Part shown: in pieces, positions 38,365 to 46,686 of the stretch
Position numbering within the stretch: the first letter of the stretch is position 1
Layout: every line of letters begins with the position of its first letter
NCBI RefSeq assembly: GCF_900184945.1
Contig: NZ_FXYF01000011.1
Span: 102,001 to 166,000 of the forward strand
Direction of reading: 5' to 3'
DNA length: 64,000 nucleotides
Source: Antarctobacter aquimaris
GTDB taxonomy: Bacteria > Pseudomonadota > Alphaproteobacteria > Rhodobacterales > Rhodobacteraceae
Translations under genes and position numbers: made by a program
The notes under the pieces: generated by a model
Databases searched by the model: none
What the model was told of the DNA's origin: nothing
The model's input: only the letters and a program-made list of their open reading frames with translations

Positions 38365-38694
38365 ATGGCATCCGATGTCAAACCCCGCGTCAAGGCCCCC
38401 AAGTCGGCATCCGCCGGCGAGGTCGTGACCCTCAAGACCCTGATCTCCCACAACATGGAGTCGGGCCAGCGCAAGGACAGCTCGGGCAACCTGATCCCGC
38501 GTTCGATCATCTGGCGCTTTACCTGCGACTTCAACGGGCAGAACGTGATCGACATCGTTCTCGCGCCGGCGATCTCGACCAACCCGTACTTCGAATTCGA
38601 CGCGACCATTCCGGAAACGGGCGATCTGAAGTTCACCTGGTACGACGATGACGGCTCTGTCTACGAGGACGTCAAGACCGTCGAAGTCGGCTGA
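38365..38694 (+). CDS. soxZ: Sulfur carrier partner protein SoxZ
   Basis: A 109-residue immunoglobulin-fold partner of SoxY with no signal peptide of its own, as expected because it is exported with SoxY. Conserved features are KAPKSASAGEVVTLKTLISHNMESG and GDLKFTWYDDDGSVYED near the C-terminus. It is followed by a stem-loop before soxA. Confidence 0.96.
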   Translation: MASDVKPRVKAPKSASAGEVVTLKTLISHNMESGQRKDSSGNLIPRSIIWRFTCDFNGQNVIDIVLAPAISTNPYFEFDATIPETGDLKFTWYDDDGSVYEDVKTVEVG

Positions 38695-38705
38695 CAGGCA
38701 AGAGA

Positions 38706-38734
38706 ATCCTGCCCCGCGCGACGTGGGGCGGGAT
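38706..38734 (+). promoter_or_regulatory. Stem-loop between soxZ and soxA
   Basis: A 10-base stem (38706-38715 with 38725-38734, one T-G pair) encloses a 9-base loop. There is no T-tract, so it is more likely an mRNA stabiliser or processing site than a terminator. It could let soxXYZ accumulate above soxA. Confidence 0.5.
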
Positions 38735-38756
38735 CGCCAATTGGGAGGGTAACTAT

Positions 38757-39608
38757 ATGAAATTCAAGGCAATGACGGCTATGGCCGCACTGCTGCTGGC
38801 GCCGGTGGCCTTTGCCGGAGGTGCCGACGACGATGTGCTGACGATCGACGGGCAGGAGATCATGACCAAGGTTCCCGCGCCGCCGGCGCTGGCCGAGGCC
38901 GGCATCGACACCGCGATCTCGGGCTGGCACTTCCGCGAGGATGACACCCAGGCCATGCAGCTCGACACCTTCGACAACCCGGGGATGATCTTCGTGGATC
39001 AGGCCATGGATGCCTGGAACACCGCCGAAGGCACTGCCGGCAAGTCCTGCGCGGACTGCCACGGCGATGCAGCCGACAGCATGAAGGGTGTCCGCGCGGT
39101 CTATCCGAAGTGGAACGAGGAAGCCGGCGAGATGCGCACGCTGGCCATGCAGATCAACAACTGCCGGACCGAACAGATGGGCGCCGAAGCCTACAAGTAT
39201 GACGGCGACCAGATGACCGCCATGGAGGCGCTGATCTCGGTGCAGTCGCGCGGGATGCCCGTGAACGTGGCGACCGACGGCCCCGCCGCCGAGTTCTACG
39301 AGAAGGGCAAGGAAATCTACTACACCCGATTCGGCCAGCTCGAACTGTCGTGTGCCAACTGCCACGAACAGAACTATGGCAACTACATCCGCGCCGACCA
39401 CCTGTCGCAGGGCCAGATCAACGGTTTCCCGACCTACCGACTGAAGAATGCCGGCCTGGTGCAGACGCACAACCGTTTCCGCGGCTGCATCCGCGACACC
39501 CGCGCCGAAACCTTCTCGGTCGGCTCGCCGGAGTTCATCGCACTTGAGCTGTATGTCGCGTCGCGCGGCAACGGCCTGAGCGTCGAAGGACCCTCCGTCC
39601 GTCAATAA
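38757..39608 (+). CDS. soxA: Sulfur oxidation c-type cytochrome SoxA (dihaem)
   Basis: A 283-residue exported cytochrome. The signal peptide ends VAFA-GG. Haem sites are CADCH (98-102) and CANCH (199-203); Cys136 in INNC is the probable axial ligand for the first haem. RFRGC (Cys244) is the active-site cysteine ligand that is persulfurated in SoxAX. The complete set indicates a functional dihaem SoxA of the Paracoccus type. A terminator-like hairpin follows the gene. This soxA is unrelated to the sarcosine oxidase gene of the same name. Confidence 0.95.
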   Translation: MKFKAMTAMAALLLAPVAFAGGADDDVLTIDGQEIMTKVPAPPALAEAGIDTAISGWHFREDDTQAMQLDTFDNPGMIFVDQAMDAWNTAEGTAGKSCADCHGDAADSMKGVRAVYPKWNEEAGEMRTLAMQINNCRTEQMGAEAYKYDGDQMTAMEALISVQSRGMPVNVATDGPAAEFYEKGKEIYYTRFGQLELSCANCHEQNYGNYIRADHLSQGQINGFPTYRLKNAGLVQTHNRFRGCIRDTRAETFSVGSPEFIALELYVASRGNGLSVEGPSVRQ

Positions 39609-39618
39609 ATCCCGGCAA

Positions 39619-39653
39619 CCCCGCGTCAGGCGACTGGCGCGGGGTTTCTCCTT
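39619..39653 (+). terminator. Terminator-like hairpin after soxA
   Basis: CCCCGCG (39619-39625) pairs with CGCGGGG (39638-39644) and is followed by TTTCTCCTT. It lies inside the sox operon, just before a palindromic SoxR-like site and soxB. Confidence 0.65.
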
Positions 39654-39661
39654 GTCAACCC

Positions 39662-39686
39662 ATTCACACATGCGCATGTGTGTCAT
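39662..39686. promoter_or_regulatory. Palindromic SoxR-like site upstream of soxB
   Basis: CACACATGCGCATGTGTG (39665-39682) is a perfect 18-base palindrome. The left edge reads ATTCACA from 39662, the core seen at the other SoxR-like sites. It lies 21 bases before the soxB start and directly after a terminator-like hairpin. Confidence 0.5.
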
Positions 39687-39706
39687 GAGATAGAAAGACC
39701 CTCCCC

Positions 39707-41407
39707 ATGATCTCAAGACGCGATTTCCTGCAAGTGTCCATGGCGGCCTCCGCAATGCTCGGGGGCTCCGGCTTCGGCAACTGGGCGCGGCTGGCCGCGC
39801 AGCAGAAGCTGACCCAGGACCAGCTTTTGCAATTCGACACCTTCGGCAACGTGAGCCTGATCCACGTCACCGACATCCATGCGCAGCTGAAGCCGATCTA
39901 CTTCCGCGAACCCTCGGTCAACATCGGTGTCGGCGGCAACCGCGGCGCCGTGCCCCACGTCACGGGCGCGGATTTTCGCAAGCTCTACGGCATCGAGGAC
40001 GGTTCGCCCTCGCATTACGCGCTCAGCTCGGGCGATTTCGAGGCGCTCGCCCGCGGTTACGGCAAGGTCGGCGGCATGGACCGCGTGGCGACCGTGGTCA
40101 AAGCCATCCGCGCCGACCGTCCCGACGCGCTGCTGCTGGACGGCGGCGACACCTGGCACGGCTCCTACACCTGCTATCACACGCAGGGGCAGGACATGGT
40201 CAACGTCATGAACGGGCTGAAGCCCGACGCGATGACCTTCCACTGGGAATTCACGCTGGGCACCGACCGGGTCAGGGAACTGGTCGAAGGCCTGCCCTTC
40301 GCCGCGCTGGGCCAGAACATCTTTGACGCCGAGTGGGACGAACCGCTGCTGGATCTTTTCCCGCCCTACACCTTCTTCGAGCGTGGCGGCGCCAAGATCG
40401 CCGTCATCGGCCAGGCCTTCCCCTACATGCCCATCGCCAACCCGCGTTGGATGTTCCCCGAGTTCTCCTTTGGCATCCGCGACGAGAACATGCAGGCCAT
40501 GGTGGACGAGGTCCGCGAGCAGGGCGCGGACCTGGTGGTCTGCCTGTCGCACAACGGGTTTGACGTCGACAAGAAGATGGCCTCCAAGGTCACCGGCATC
40601 GATATCATCCTGACCGGCCACACCCACGACGCGCTGCCCGAACCGGTGCTGGTGGGCGAAACCATCCTGATCGCCTCGGGGTCGAACGGCAAATTCGTCT
40701 CCCGCGTCGATCTGGACGTGCGCGACGGCCGCATGATGGGCTTCCGGCACAAGCTGATCCCGATCTTCTCGGACGTGATCGCGCCGGACCCGGAGATGGC
40801 CGCCCTGATCGACGAACAGCGCGCGCCCTATGCCGCCGAGCTGTCCGAGGTGATCGGCAAGACCGACTCGCTGCTGTACCGTCGCGGCAACTTCAACGGC
40901 ACCTGGGACGACCTGATCTGCGACGCGCTGCTGTCCGAGCGTGAGGCCGACATCGCCATGTCGCCGGGTGTGCGCTGGGGTCCGTCGCTGATCCCCGGCG
41001 ACGACATCACGCGCGAGGACATCTGGAACGTCACCTCGATGACCTACGGCGCGGCCTACCGCACCGAGATGACCGGCGAGTTCATCAAGATCATCCTCGA
41101 GGACGTGGCCGACAACATCTTCAACCCCGACCCGTACTACCAGCAGGGCGGCGACATGGTCCGCATCGGTGGCATGGGCTACCGCTGCGACGTGACCAAG
41201 CCGCAGGGCGAGCGGATCACCAATATGACCCTGCTCAAGACCGGCGAGGCCATCGACCCGGCCAAGAATTACGTCGTCGCGGGCTGGGCCTCGGTCAACG
41301 AGGGCACCGAGGGGCCGCAAATCTGGGACGTGGTCGAAAGCCACATCCGTAAGATGGGGACCGTGTCGGTTCAACCGCGCGACACCGTCGAAGTGGTCAA
41401 CGCCTGA
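39707..41407 (+). CDS. soxB: Thiosulfohydrolase SoxB
   Basis: A 566-residue dimanganese hydrolase that releases sulfate from SoxY-bound thiosulfonate. The Tat signal ISRRDFLQVS is at the N-terminus. Metal-binding motifs of the calcineurin-like 5'-nucleotidase fold are VTDIHAQ, LLLDGGDTWHGS, FHWEF (in place of GNHEF) and ILTGHTHD. The 5'-nucleotidase C-terminal domain follows (ADIAMSPGVRWGPSLIPG). HWEF is usual in SoxB. The gene has its own upstream operator-like palindrome. Confidence 0.96.
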   Translation: MISRRDFLQVSMAASAMLGGSGFGNWARLAAQQKLTQDQLLQFDTFGNVSLIHVTDIHAQLKPIYFREPSVNIGVGGNRGAVPHVTGADFRKLYGIEDGSPSHYALSSGDFEALARGYGKVGGMDRVATVVKAIRADRPDALLLDGGDTWHGSYTCYHTQGQDMVNVMNGLKPDAMTFHWEFTLGTDRVRELVEGLPFAALGQNIFDAEWDEPLLDLFPPYTFFERGGAKIAVIGQAFPYMPIANPRWMFPEFSFGIRDENMQAMVDEVREQGADLVVCLSHNGFDVDKKMASKVTGIDIILTGHTHDALPEPVLVGETILIASGSNGKFVSRVDLDVRDGRMMGFRHKLIPIFSDVIAPDPEMAALIDEQRAPYAAELSEVIGKTDSLLYRRGNFNGTWDDLICDALLSEREADIAMSPGVRWGPSLIPGDDITREDIWNVTSMTYGAAYRTEMTGEFIKIILEDVADNIFNPDPYYQQGGDMVRIGGMGYRCDVTKPQGERITNMTLLKTGEAIDPAKNYVVAGWASVNEGTEGPQIWDVVESHIRKMGTVSVQPRDTVEVVNA

Positions 41408-41424
41408 ACGCACCCACGTCTTTC

Positions 41425-41444
41425 CGGCGGGCCTTGGCCCGCCG
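41425..41444 (+). terminator. Hairpin between soxB and soxC
   Basis: CGGCGGGCC (41425-41433) and GGCCCGCCG (41436-41444) form a very stable stem with no T-tract behind it. It may partially end transcription or stabilise the soxB message. Confidence 0.5.
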
Positions 41445-41460
41445 AAATTCTCGCCAAGTC

Positions 41461-41476
41461 ATTCACATAGATGAAT
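41461..41476. promoter_or_regulatory. SoxR-like operator upstream of soxC
   Basis: ATTCACATAGATGAAT matches the soxX operator ATTCACATCCGTGAAT at 13 of 16 positions and is an ATTCA/TGAAT inverted repeat. It is 24 bases before the soxC start, so repressor bound here could block transcription of soxCDE. Confidence 0.6.
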
Positions 41477-41500
41477 GAAATGATCCGTAAGGAGAACCCA

Positions 41501-42778
41501 ATGAGCAAGGAAAGCAACGGCCCCTCCCGCCGCCAGTTCCTGACCAGTGCCGCGGCACTTGGCGCAGGGGCGGTGGCCGCCACCGGCGTCCGCGCCGCCA
41601 CCCCCGATCCGCTGATCACCGAGGTCCAGCCCTGGGCCAGCGGCTTTGGCGACGGAGTCGACGCCACGCCCTACGGCCTGCCGATCAAGTTCGAAGGCGA
41701 TGTCATCCGCCGCAACGTGGAATGGCTGACCGCCGACACCATTTCGTCGATCAACTTCACGCCGATCCACGCGCTGGACGGCACGATCACCCCGCAGGGC
41801 TGCGCTTTTGAGCGGCACCATTCGGGCGCGATCGAGCTGTCGAAAGACGATTACCGGCTGATGATCAACGGCTTGGTCGACAAGCCGCTGGTCTTTTCCT
41901 ACGCCGATCTGGAGCGGTTCCCGCGTGAACAGCACGTCTATTTCTGCGAGTGCGCGGCCAACACCGGGATGGAATGGGCGGGCGCACAGTTGAACGGCGC
42001 GCAGTTCACCCACGGCATGATCCACAACATGGAATACACCGGCGTGCCGCTGCGCACCCTGCTGGCCGAAGCCGGCCTGGATGCGGCGGGCGACCTCAAG
42101 GACAAGTGGGTCTATGTCGAGGGCGCCGACGCTTCGTCGAACGGCCGCTCGATCCCGATGGAAAAGGCGATGGACGACGTCCTCGTCGCCTTCAAGGCCA
42201 ATGGCGAGGCGCTGCGCAAGGAGCACGGCTACCCGGTCCGCCTGGTGGTTCCCGGCTGGGAAGGCAACATGTGGGTCAAGTGGCTGCGCCGCGTCGAGGT
42301 CCTCGACGGCCCGGTCGAAAGCCGCGAAGAGACCTCGAAATACACCGACACGCTGGCCGACGGCACCTCGCGCAAGTGGACCTGGGTGATGGACGCCAAG
42401 TCCGTCATCACCTCGCCCAGCCCGCAGGCCCCCATCACCCATGGCCAAGGGCCGCTGGTCATCACCGGCATGGCCTGGTCGGGCCACGGCAAGATCACCC
42501 GCGTCGACGTGTCCAAGGACGGCGGCAAGACCTGGGAGACCGCGCGCCTCGCGGCCCCGGGCGAGGACAAGGCGCTGACCCGCTTCTACCTCGACACCAC
42601 CTGGAACGGCGAGGACATGCTGATCCAGTCGCGCGCGATGGACGAGACCGGCTATGTCCAGCCGACCAAGGCGCAGCTGCGCTCTGTCCGCGGGCTGAAT
42701 TCGATCTATCACAACAACTGCATCCAGACCTGGCATGTGAAAACCAACGGGGAGGCCGAAAATGTCGAAGTCTCTTAA
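41501..42778 (+). CDS. soxC: Sulfane dehydrogenase subunit SoxC (molybdoenzyme)
   Basis: A 425-residue molybdenum-cofactor subunit of the SoxCD sulfane dehydrogenase, which removes six electrons from the SoxY-bound sulfur. The Tat signal [15 protein letters not shown] is at the N-terminus. The Mo-binding region includes [21 protein letters not shown], and the dimerisation domain follows from about residue 300 ([23 protein letters not shown]). ATG 41501 was chosen because AAGGAG (41489-41494) lies six bases before it; the ATG at 41471 lies inside the operator. soxD overlaps its end by 17 bases. Confidence 0.96.
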   Translation: MSKESNGPSRRQFLTSAAALGAGAVAATGVRAATPDPLITEVQPWASGFGDGVDATPYGLPIKFEGDVIRRNVEWLTADTISSINFTPIHALDGTITPQGCAFERHHSGAIELSKDDYRLMINGLVDKPLVFSYADLERFPREQHVYFCECAANTGMEWAGAQLNGAQFTHGMIHNMEYTGVPLRTLLAEAGLDAAGDLKDKWVYVEGADASSNGRSIPMEKAMDDVLVAFKANGEALRKEHGYPVRLVVPGWEGNMWVKWLRRVEVLDGPVESREETSKYTDTLADGTSRKWTWVMDAKSVITSPSPQAPITHGQGPLVITGMAWSGHGKITRVDVSKDGGKTWETARLAAPGEDKALTRFYLDTTWNGEDMLIQSRAMDETGYVQPTKAQLRSVRGLNSIYHNNCIQTWHVKTNGEAENVEVS

Positions 42779-44027
42779 TCTTTTCGGCGGAGCCGTTGGC
42801 GGCATCGGCCTTCTTCTGCTGGGCGCCTACAACTTTGCCGACCGCAATGTCGCGCATTTCCCGGACAAGCCGCAGATGTTGGGCGAACTGCCCGCGCCGA
42901 TCCCGACACCCGCGGCCCCGGTCCAGACGGCCGAGGCCCCGGCTGCGGACCCGGCGGCGGCCGACGGCGGCCTGGTTGGCGCCGCGCATGCCGACAACGG
43001 GGATTCCAAGGGCCTGCGCTTTGGCCTGGGCCGCGAGGCCCTGCCCGAGGAAATCGCCGCCTGGAACCTGGACGTCAGCCCGGACGGCACCGGCCTGCCG
43101 GTCGGCACCGGCAACGCGCTGGACGGCGAGCCGATCTTCGAGGACAACTGCGCGGCCTGCCACGGCTCCTTTGCCGAGGGGGTCGACAACTGGCCCAAGC
43201 TGGCCGGCGGCATGGACACGCTCGACCGCGACGATCCGCTGAAGACGGTGGGGTCCTACTGGCCCTACACCAGCACGGTCTGGGACTACGTCCACCGCTC
43301 CATGCCCTTCGGCAACGCGCAGTCGCTGACGGTCGACGACACCTATGCCATCGTCGCCTACATCCTCTACATGAACGACGTGATCGAGGATGACTTTGAC
43401 CTGACGCAAGAGACGTTGCCGCAGGTCACCCTGCCCAACGCCGAAGGCTTCATCGTCGACGACCGCGCCGAGACCGAGTACACGGTCTGGCGCACCGAGC
43501 CCTGCATGGAAAACTGCAAGGACAGCGTCGAGATCACCATGCGCGCCACCGTGCTGGACGTGACGCCGCAGGAAGAGGGCGCCGCCGCCGACCCGGCGCC
43601 GGAGCCCGAGGCTGTGGCCGCGGTCGAGCCTGCTCCGGCAGCCGAAGCGGCCCCCGCGGCCGAGGCGGCACCGGCCGCGGCCCCCGCCGCCGAACCCGCC
43701 GCCGATGCGCTGGACCCGGAACTTGTCGCCGCCGGCGAGAAGGTCTTTGGCAAGTGCAAGGCCTGCCACCAGATCGGCGAAGGTGCCGCGAACCGCGTCG
43801 GCCCGCAGCTGAACGGCATCGTGGGCCGCGCGGTCGGCGGTCTCGATGACTTCAAGTATTCCAGCGGCATGGCCGAGCACGGCGGCGTCTGGGACGACGC
43901 CACGCTGGCCGCCTTCCTGGCCAACCCCAAGGGCGAGGTGAAGGGCACCAAGATGGCCTTTGCCGGGCTGAGGAAGGACAGCGACGTGGCGGCGATGATC
44001 GCCTACCTGAAGTCCTTTTCGCAGTAA
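42762..44027 (+). CDS. soxD: Sulfane dehydrogenase cytochrome subunit SoxD (dihaem)
   Basis: A 421-residue dihaem cytochrome c partner of SoxC. An N-terminal hydrophobic segment ([17 protein letters not shown]) acts as a signal or anchor. The first haem site is CAACH at about residue 128. An alanine-proline-glutamate linker (about 270-320) joins it to a second cytochrome domain with CKACH and a KMAF methionine ligand. Two haems and a linker are normal for Paracoccus-type SoxD. It overlaps soxC, so the two are translationally coupled. Confidence 0.95.
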   Translation: MSKSLNLFGGAVGGIGLLLLGAYNFADRNVAHFPDKPQMLGELPAPIPTPAAPVQTAEAPAADPAAADGGLVGAAHADNGDSKGLRFGLGREALPEEIAAWNLDVSPDGTGLPVGTGNALDGEPIFEDNCAACHGSFAEGVDNWPKLAGGMDTLDRDDPLKTVGSYWPYTSTVWDYVHRSMPFGNAQSLTVDDTYAIVAYILYMNDVIEDDFDLTQETLPQVTLPNAEGFIVDDRAETEYTVWRTEPCMENCKDSVEITMRATVLDVTPQEEGAAADPAPEPEAVAAVEPAPAAEAAPAAEAAPAAAPAAEPAADALDPELVAAGEKVFGKCKACHQIGEGAANRVGPQLNGIVGRAVGGLDDFKYSSGMAEHGGVWDDATLAAFLANPKGEVKGTKMAFAGLRKDSDVAAMIAYLKSFSQ

Positions 44028-44033
44028 GACACG

Positions 44034-44750
44034 ATGAAGAGGCTGGTCTTGACAGCCCTCGTCTCGCTGGCCCCCCTCTTCTGGGGGGCCGCACAGGCTG
44101 AGGAGAACGCCCAGCTGATCGGTGACGCCGATCGCGGGGCGAAAATTTTTCAGAAGTGCAGCGGCTGTCACCAGGTCGGTCCGGGCGCGGAGAACCGCGC
44201 CGGTCCGCATCTCAACAGCCTCTTCGGTCGCCGCGCCGGCAGCATCGAGGGGTTTGATTACTCTGACTCGATGGATCGCGCGCATAATGACGGCCTGACC
44301 TGGACCCTGCGCAATCTTGACGCCTACATCGAGAACCCGCGTGCGCTGGTCTCTGGCACGCGCATGTCTTTCCGGGGGATCAAGGACCCGCAGGACCGCC
44401 AAGACGTGCTGGCCTACCTGCGCAGCTTCACTGCCAGCCCGCAGGACATCCCGGAATCCGCACCGACCGCCATCCGCCGCGAGGTGGAGCTTGCGCCCGA
44501 TACCCTCGCCATCGTCGGCGACGTGGCTTACGGTGAATACCTCGCCTCGGAGTGCCTGACCTGCCACAAGCGGGACGGCGCGGACGAGGGCATTCCCTCG
44601 ATCGTCAAATGGCACGAGGAAGATTTCGTCGTCGCCATGCACGCCTACAAACGGAAGTTGCGTCCGCACCCGGTCATGCAGATGATGGCAGGAAGACTGT
44701 CTGACGAGGAGATCGCGGCGCTGGCCGCCTATTTCGCCACCATCGAATGA
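44034..44750 (+). CDS. soxE: Sulfur oxidation c-type cytochrome SoxE (dihaem)
   Basis: A 238-residue exported dihaem cytochrome c. After the signal peptide (FWGAAQA-EE), the first domain has CSGCHQVGPG and an RMSF methionine ligand. It resembles the second SoxD domain, suggesting common origin. The second domain has CLTCHKRDG. SoxE is thought to accept electrons from SoxCD or act with SoxF, but its role is not settled. It starts six bases after soxD. A 400-base gap with hairpins follows. Confidence 0.93.
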   Translation: MKRLVLTALVSLAPLFWGAAQAEENAQLIGDADRGAKIFQKCSGCHQVGPGAENRAGPHLNSLFGRRAGSIEGFDYSDSMDRAHNDGLTWTLRNLDAYIENPRALVSGTRMSFRGIKDPQDRQDVLAYLRSFTASPQDIPESAPTAIRREVELAPDTLAIVGDVAYGEYLASECLTCHKRDGADEGIPSIVKWHEEDFVVAMHAYKRKLRPHPVMQMMAGRLSDEEIAALAAYFATIE

Positions 44751-44808
44751 CCGGAGGGTCGGGTATTCCGCAATTGAGAGAGACCCGTTTCGCAGCAAGA
44801 TTGCCTGT

Positions 44809-44879
44809 CAGGGGCGCTTCGCCCCTGTGTCCGGGCCAGGTCCGGGCGCGCGGTTTTGAAGCCGGGGCGCGTGCCCCGG
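44809..44879 (+). promoter_or_regulatory. Pair of GC hairpins after soxE
   Basis: Two stem-loops, 44809-44827 (8-base stem, CTT loop) and 44862-44879 (7-base stem, GCGT loop), lie after the soxE stop. Neither has a strong T-tract. They may stabilise the 3' end of the soxE message. Confidence 0.5.
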
Positions 44880-44897
44880 GCGATTTTGGGGAAACTC

Positions 44898-44981
44898 ATG
44901 CAGATGACCTTTGCCACCCGGATTGTGATGTTGGGCGCCCTTCTGGCGCTGGCGGCGTTCCTCGGCCTGTTGCCGGCCTGA
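44898..44981 (+). CDS. Possible 27-residue single-helix membrane protein
   Basis: The frame starts ATG at 44898 (a second ATG two codons later), with GGGGAAA just upstream, and ends TGA at 44979-44981. The product begins MQMTFATRIVML and is hydrophobic almost to the end (GALLALAAFLGLLPA), giving one membrane helix. It lies between soxE and a terminator, so it would be co-transcribed with soxE. Such short frames can occur by chance in GC-rich DNA; the continuous hydrophobic helix is the main support. Confidence 0.4.
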   Translation: MQMTFATRIVMLGALLALAAFLGLLPA

Positions 44982-45026
44982 CGCGGCGGCCTGACGCCCA
45001 TCAAGACTTTTTCCAAACGAAGAGAC

Positions 45027-45063
45027 CCCCGCGCTGCCCCGTGCCGCGCGGGGTTTTCGTTTT
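45027..45063 (+). terminator. Rho-independent terminator between soxE and soxF
   Basis: CCCCGCG (45027-45033) pairs with CGCGGGG (45047-45053), followed by TTTTCGTTTT. This is the best terminator in the sox cluster and suggests soxF is transcribed partly on its own. Confidence 0.75.
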
Positions 45064-45150
45064 GACGACCCAGCCTGCCTGCGACCCCGGGACCTTCAAC
45101 CAGCCGGGGCCCAGGAGCCAGACCGACTGTCCCACAAGGAGGAGATGGAC

Positions 45151-46413
45151 ATGACATTGAACAGAAGAGCTTTTCTCGGCAGCGCCACGGCGGCGGCGGC
45201 CGCGCTTTCGGCGCCCATGGTGCGCGCGCAGGGCAAGCCGCGCGTGGTGGTGATCGGCGGCGGGGCCGGGGGCGCGACAGCGGCCCGCTACGTCGCCAAG
45301 GATTCGAACGGCGAGATCGACGTCACGCTGATCGAACCGACGCGCAGCTATTACACCTGCTTTTTCTCGAACCTCTACATCGGCGGCTTTCGCACGCTGG
45401 AGAGCCTCGCGCACAGCTATGCCAAGCTGGCCACGGACCACGGCATCAACGTGGTGCACGACTGGGCGACGGGTGTGGACCGCGATGCCAAGACGGTGGC
45501 CCTGGCCGGGGGCGGGCGGGTGCCCTATGACCGGCTGATCATCTCGCCGGGCATCGACTTTGTCGAAGGTTCGGTGCCGGGCTGGGATCTGTCGGCGCAG
45601 ACCGTCATGCCGCACGCCTACAAGGCCGGCACCCAGACCGCGCTGCTGAGGGCGCAGGTCGAGAGCATGCCCGAGGGCGGCACCTATGTGATGATCGCGC
45701 CGCCGAACCCCTACCGCTGCCCGCCCGGCCCCTACGAGCGGATCAGCATGGTGGCGCATGTGCTCAAGGAGAAGAACCCGACCGCCAAGATCATCATCGC
45801 CGACCCGAAGGACAAGTATTCCAAGCAGGCGCTGTTCGAGGAAGGCTGGCAGAACCACTATGGCGGCATGATCGAGCGGCTCGGCCCGGATTTCGGCGGC
45901 GGCAACGTCACGGTGAACCCGGCGACCATGGAGGTCGACATCGACGGCGAGATCGTCAAGGCCGACGTCTGCAACGTGATCCCGGCGCAGAAGGCCGGGT
46001 TGATCTGCGACGCCGCCGGGCTGACCGACGGCAATTGGGCGCCGGTGGACGGGCACAGCATGGTGTCGCGGATGGATGAGAACATCCACATCCTGGGCGA
46101 CGCCACCAACCAGGGCGACATGCCGAAGTCCGGCTACTCGGCCAATTCGCAGGCCAAGGTGGCGGCCATGGCGGTACGCGGCGCGCTGACCGGCAGCCGC
46201 GTTTTCCCGGCGAAATACTCCAACACCTGCTGGTCGCTGATCGCGACCGACGACGGGGTGAAGGTGGGCGCGGCCTATGAGCCCACCGAGGAGAAGATCG
46301 CCAGCGTGTCGAGCTTTGTCAGCCAGACCGGCGAGGACGCGGCGATGCGCAAGGCGACCTACGAGGAATCGCTGGGCTGGTACGCGGGGATCACCTCGGA
46401 CATGTTCGGCTGA
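45151..46413 (+). CDS. soxF: Flavoprotein SoxF (flavocytochrome c sulfide dehydrogenase type)
   Basis: A 420-residue periplasmic flavoprotein similar to the flavin subunit of flavocytochrome c sulfide dehydrogenase. The Tat signal NRRAFLGSATAAAAA is at the N-terminus. The FAD motif VVVIGGGAGGATAARYVA is near residue 32. YYTCFFSNLYIGG supplies a conserved cysteine, and IHILGDATNQGDMPKSGYSA is the C-terminal FAD contact. The ATG at 45151 is 7 bases from AAGGAGGAG; ATG 45145 is closer than usual. It has sulfide dehydrogenase activity in relatives and stimulates thiosulfate oxidation. soxG and soxH do not follow. Confidence 0.93.
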   Translation: MTLNRRAFLGSATAAAAALSAPMVRAQGKPRVVVIGGGAGGATAARYVAKDSNGEIDVTLIEPTRSYYTCFFSNLYIGGFRTLESLAHSYAKLATDHGINVVHDWATGVDRDAKTVALAGGGRVPYDRLIISPGIDFVEGSVPGWDLSAQTVMPHAYKAGTQTALLRAQVESMPEGGTYVMIAPPNPYRCPPGPYERISMVAHVLKEKNPTAKIIIADPKDKYSKQALFEEGWQNHYGGMIERLGPDFGGGNVTVNPATMEVDIDGEIVKADVCNVIPAQKAGLICDAAGLTDGNWAPVDGHSMVSRMDENIHILGDATNQGDMPKSGYSANSQAKVAAMAVRGALTGSRVFPAKYSNTCWSLIATDDGVKVGAAYEPTEEKIASVSSFVSQTGEDAAMRKATYEESLGWYAGITSDMFG

Positions 46414-46461
46414 CGCCGGCCTGATGAAAGGGGTTTCGCCGCGCTGGCGCGCGGCGACCGG

Positions 46462-46486
46462 CGGCGGCGGGCTGCGCCCGCCGCCG
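46462..46486 (+). terminator. Strong hairpin after soxF
   Basis: CGGCGGCGGGC (46462-46472) and GCCCGCCGCCG (46476-46486) form an 11-base stem with a TGC loop, followed by TTTG. It probably ends the soxF message. Confidence 0.6.
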
Positions 46487-46524
46487 TTTGCCTGTTCGAT
46501 CCTCGGCACGGGGGCGGCATATGT

Positions 46525-46556
46525 CCTCCGAGGGTATTTCAACAGAGAAGAAGCCC
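46525..46556 (+). repeat. Interspersed repeat, copy 1 (CCGAGGGTATTTC-type)
   Basis: The sequence CGAGGGTATTTCAACAGAG and its flanks match 55587-55619 (CGGAGGTATTTCGACAGAG), and both continue AAGAAGCCC. Each copy is downstream of a GC-rich hairpin. I believe similar elements are frequent between genes in Rhodobacteraceae. Confidence 0.7.
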
Positions 46557-46686
46557 GGGACAGTCTCGATGACCCCGGCAAAGCGCGCAGGCGTTCAGGA
46601 CCGATGTGGATCGGCGCGTCGCCCTGCCGCATGCACGCGCCTCCGCACCGCTTGACCCTGCCGGGAAAACCGCGCCTCCTCGGTCC

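Larger units (their letters stand above)
44751..45150. other. Gap between soxE and soxF
   Basis: A 400-base gap with several structures. CAGGGGCG/CGCCCCTG hairpin is at 44809-44827, CCGGGGC/GCCCCGG hairpin at 44862-44879, a 27-codon reading frame at 44898-44981, and a terminator at 45027-45063. The last 90 bases lead to the soxF ribosome binding site AAGGAGGAG. No larger gene is supported. Confidence 0.7.
46414..46686. other. Gap between soxF and the cation transporter
   Basis: A 273-base gap containing a long GC hairpin (46462-46486) and a short repeated motif (46525-46556). The remaining 130 bases up to the next start contain no recognisable element. Confidence 0.6.

Noticed and set aside
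42495..44798. Minus-strand open frame of 767 codons opposite soxCDE
   Set aside because: Overlaps three confirmed sox genes; composition typical of antisense frames in GC-rich DNA.
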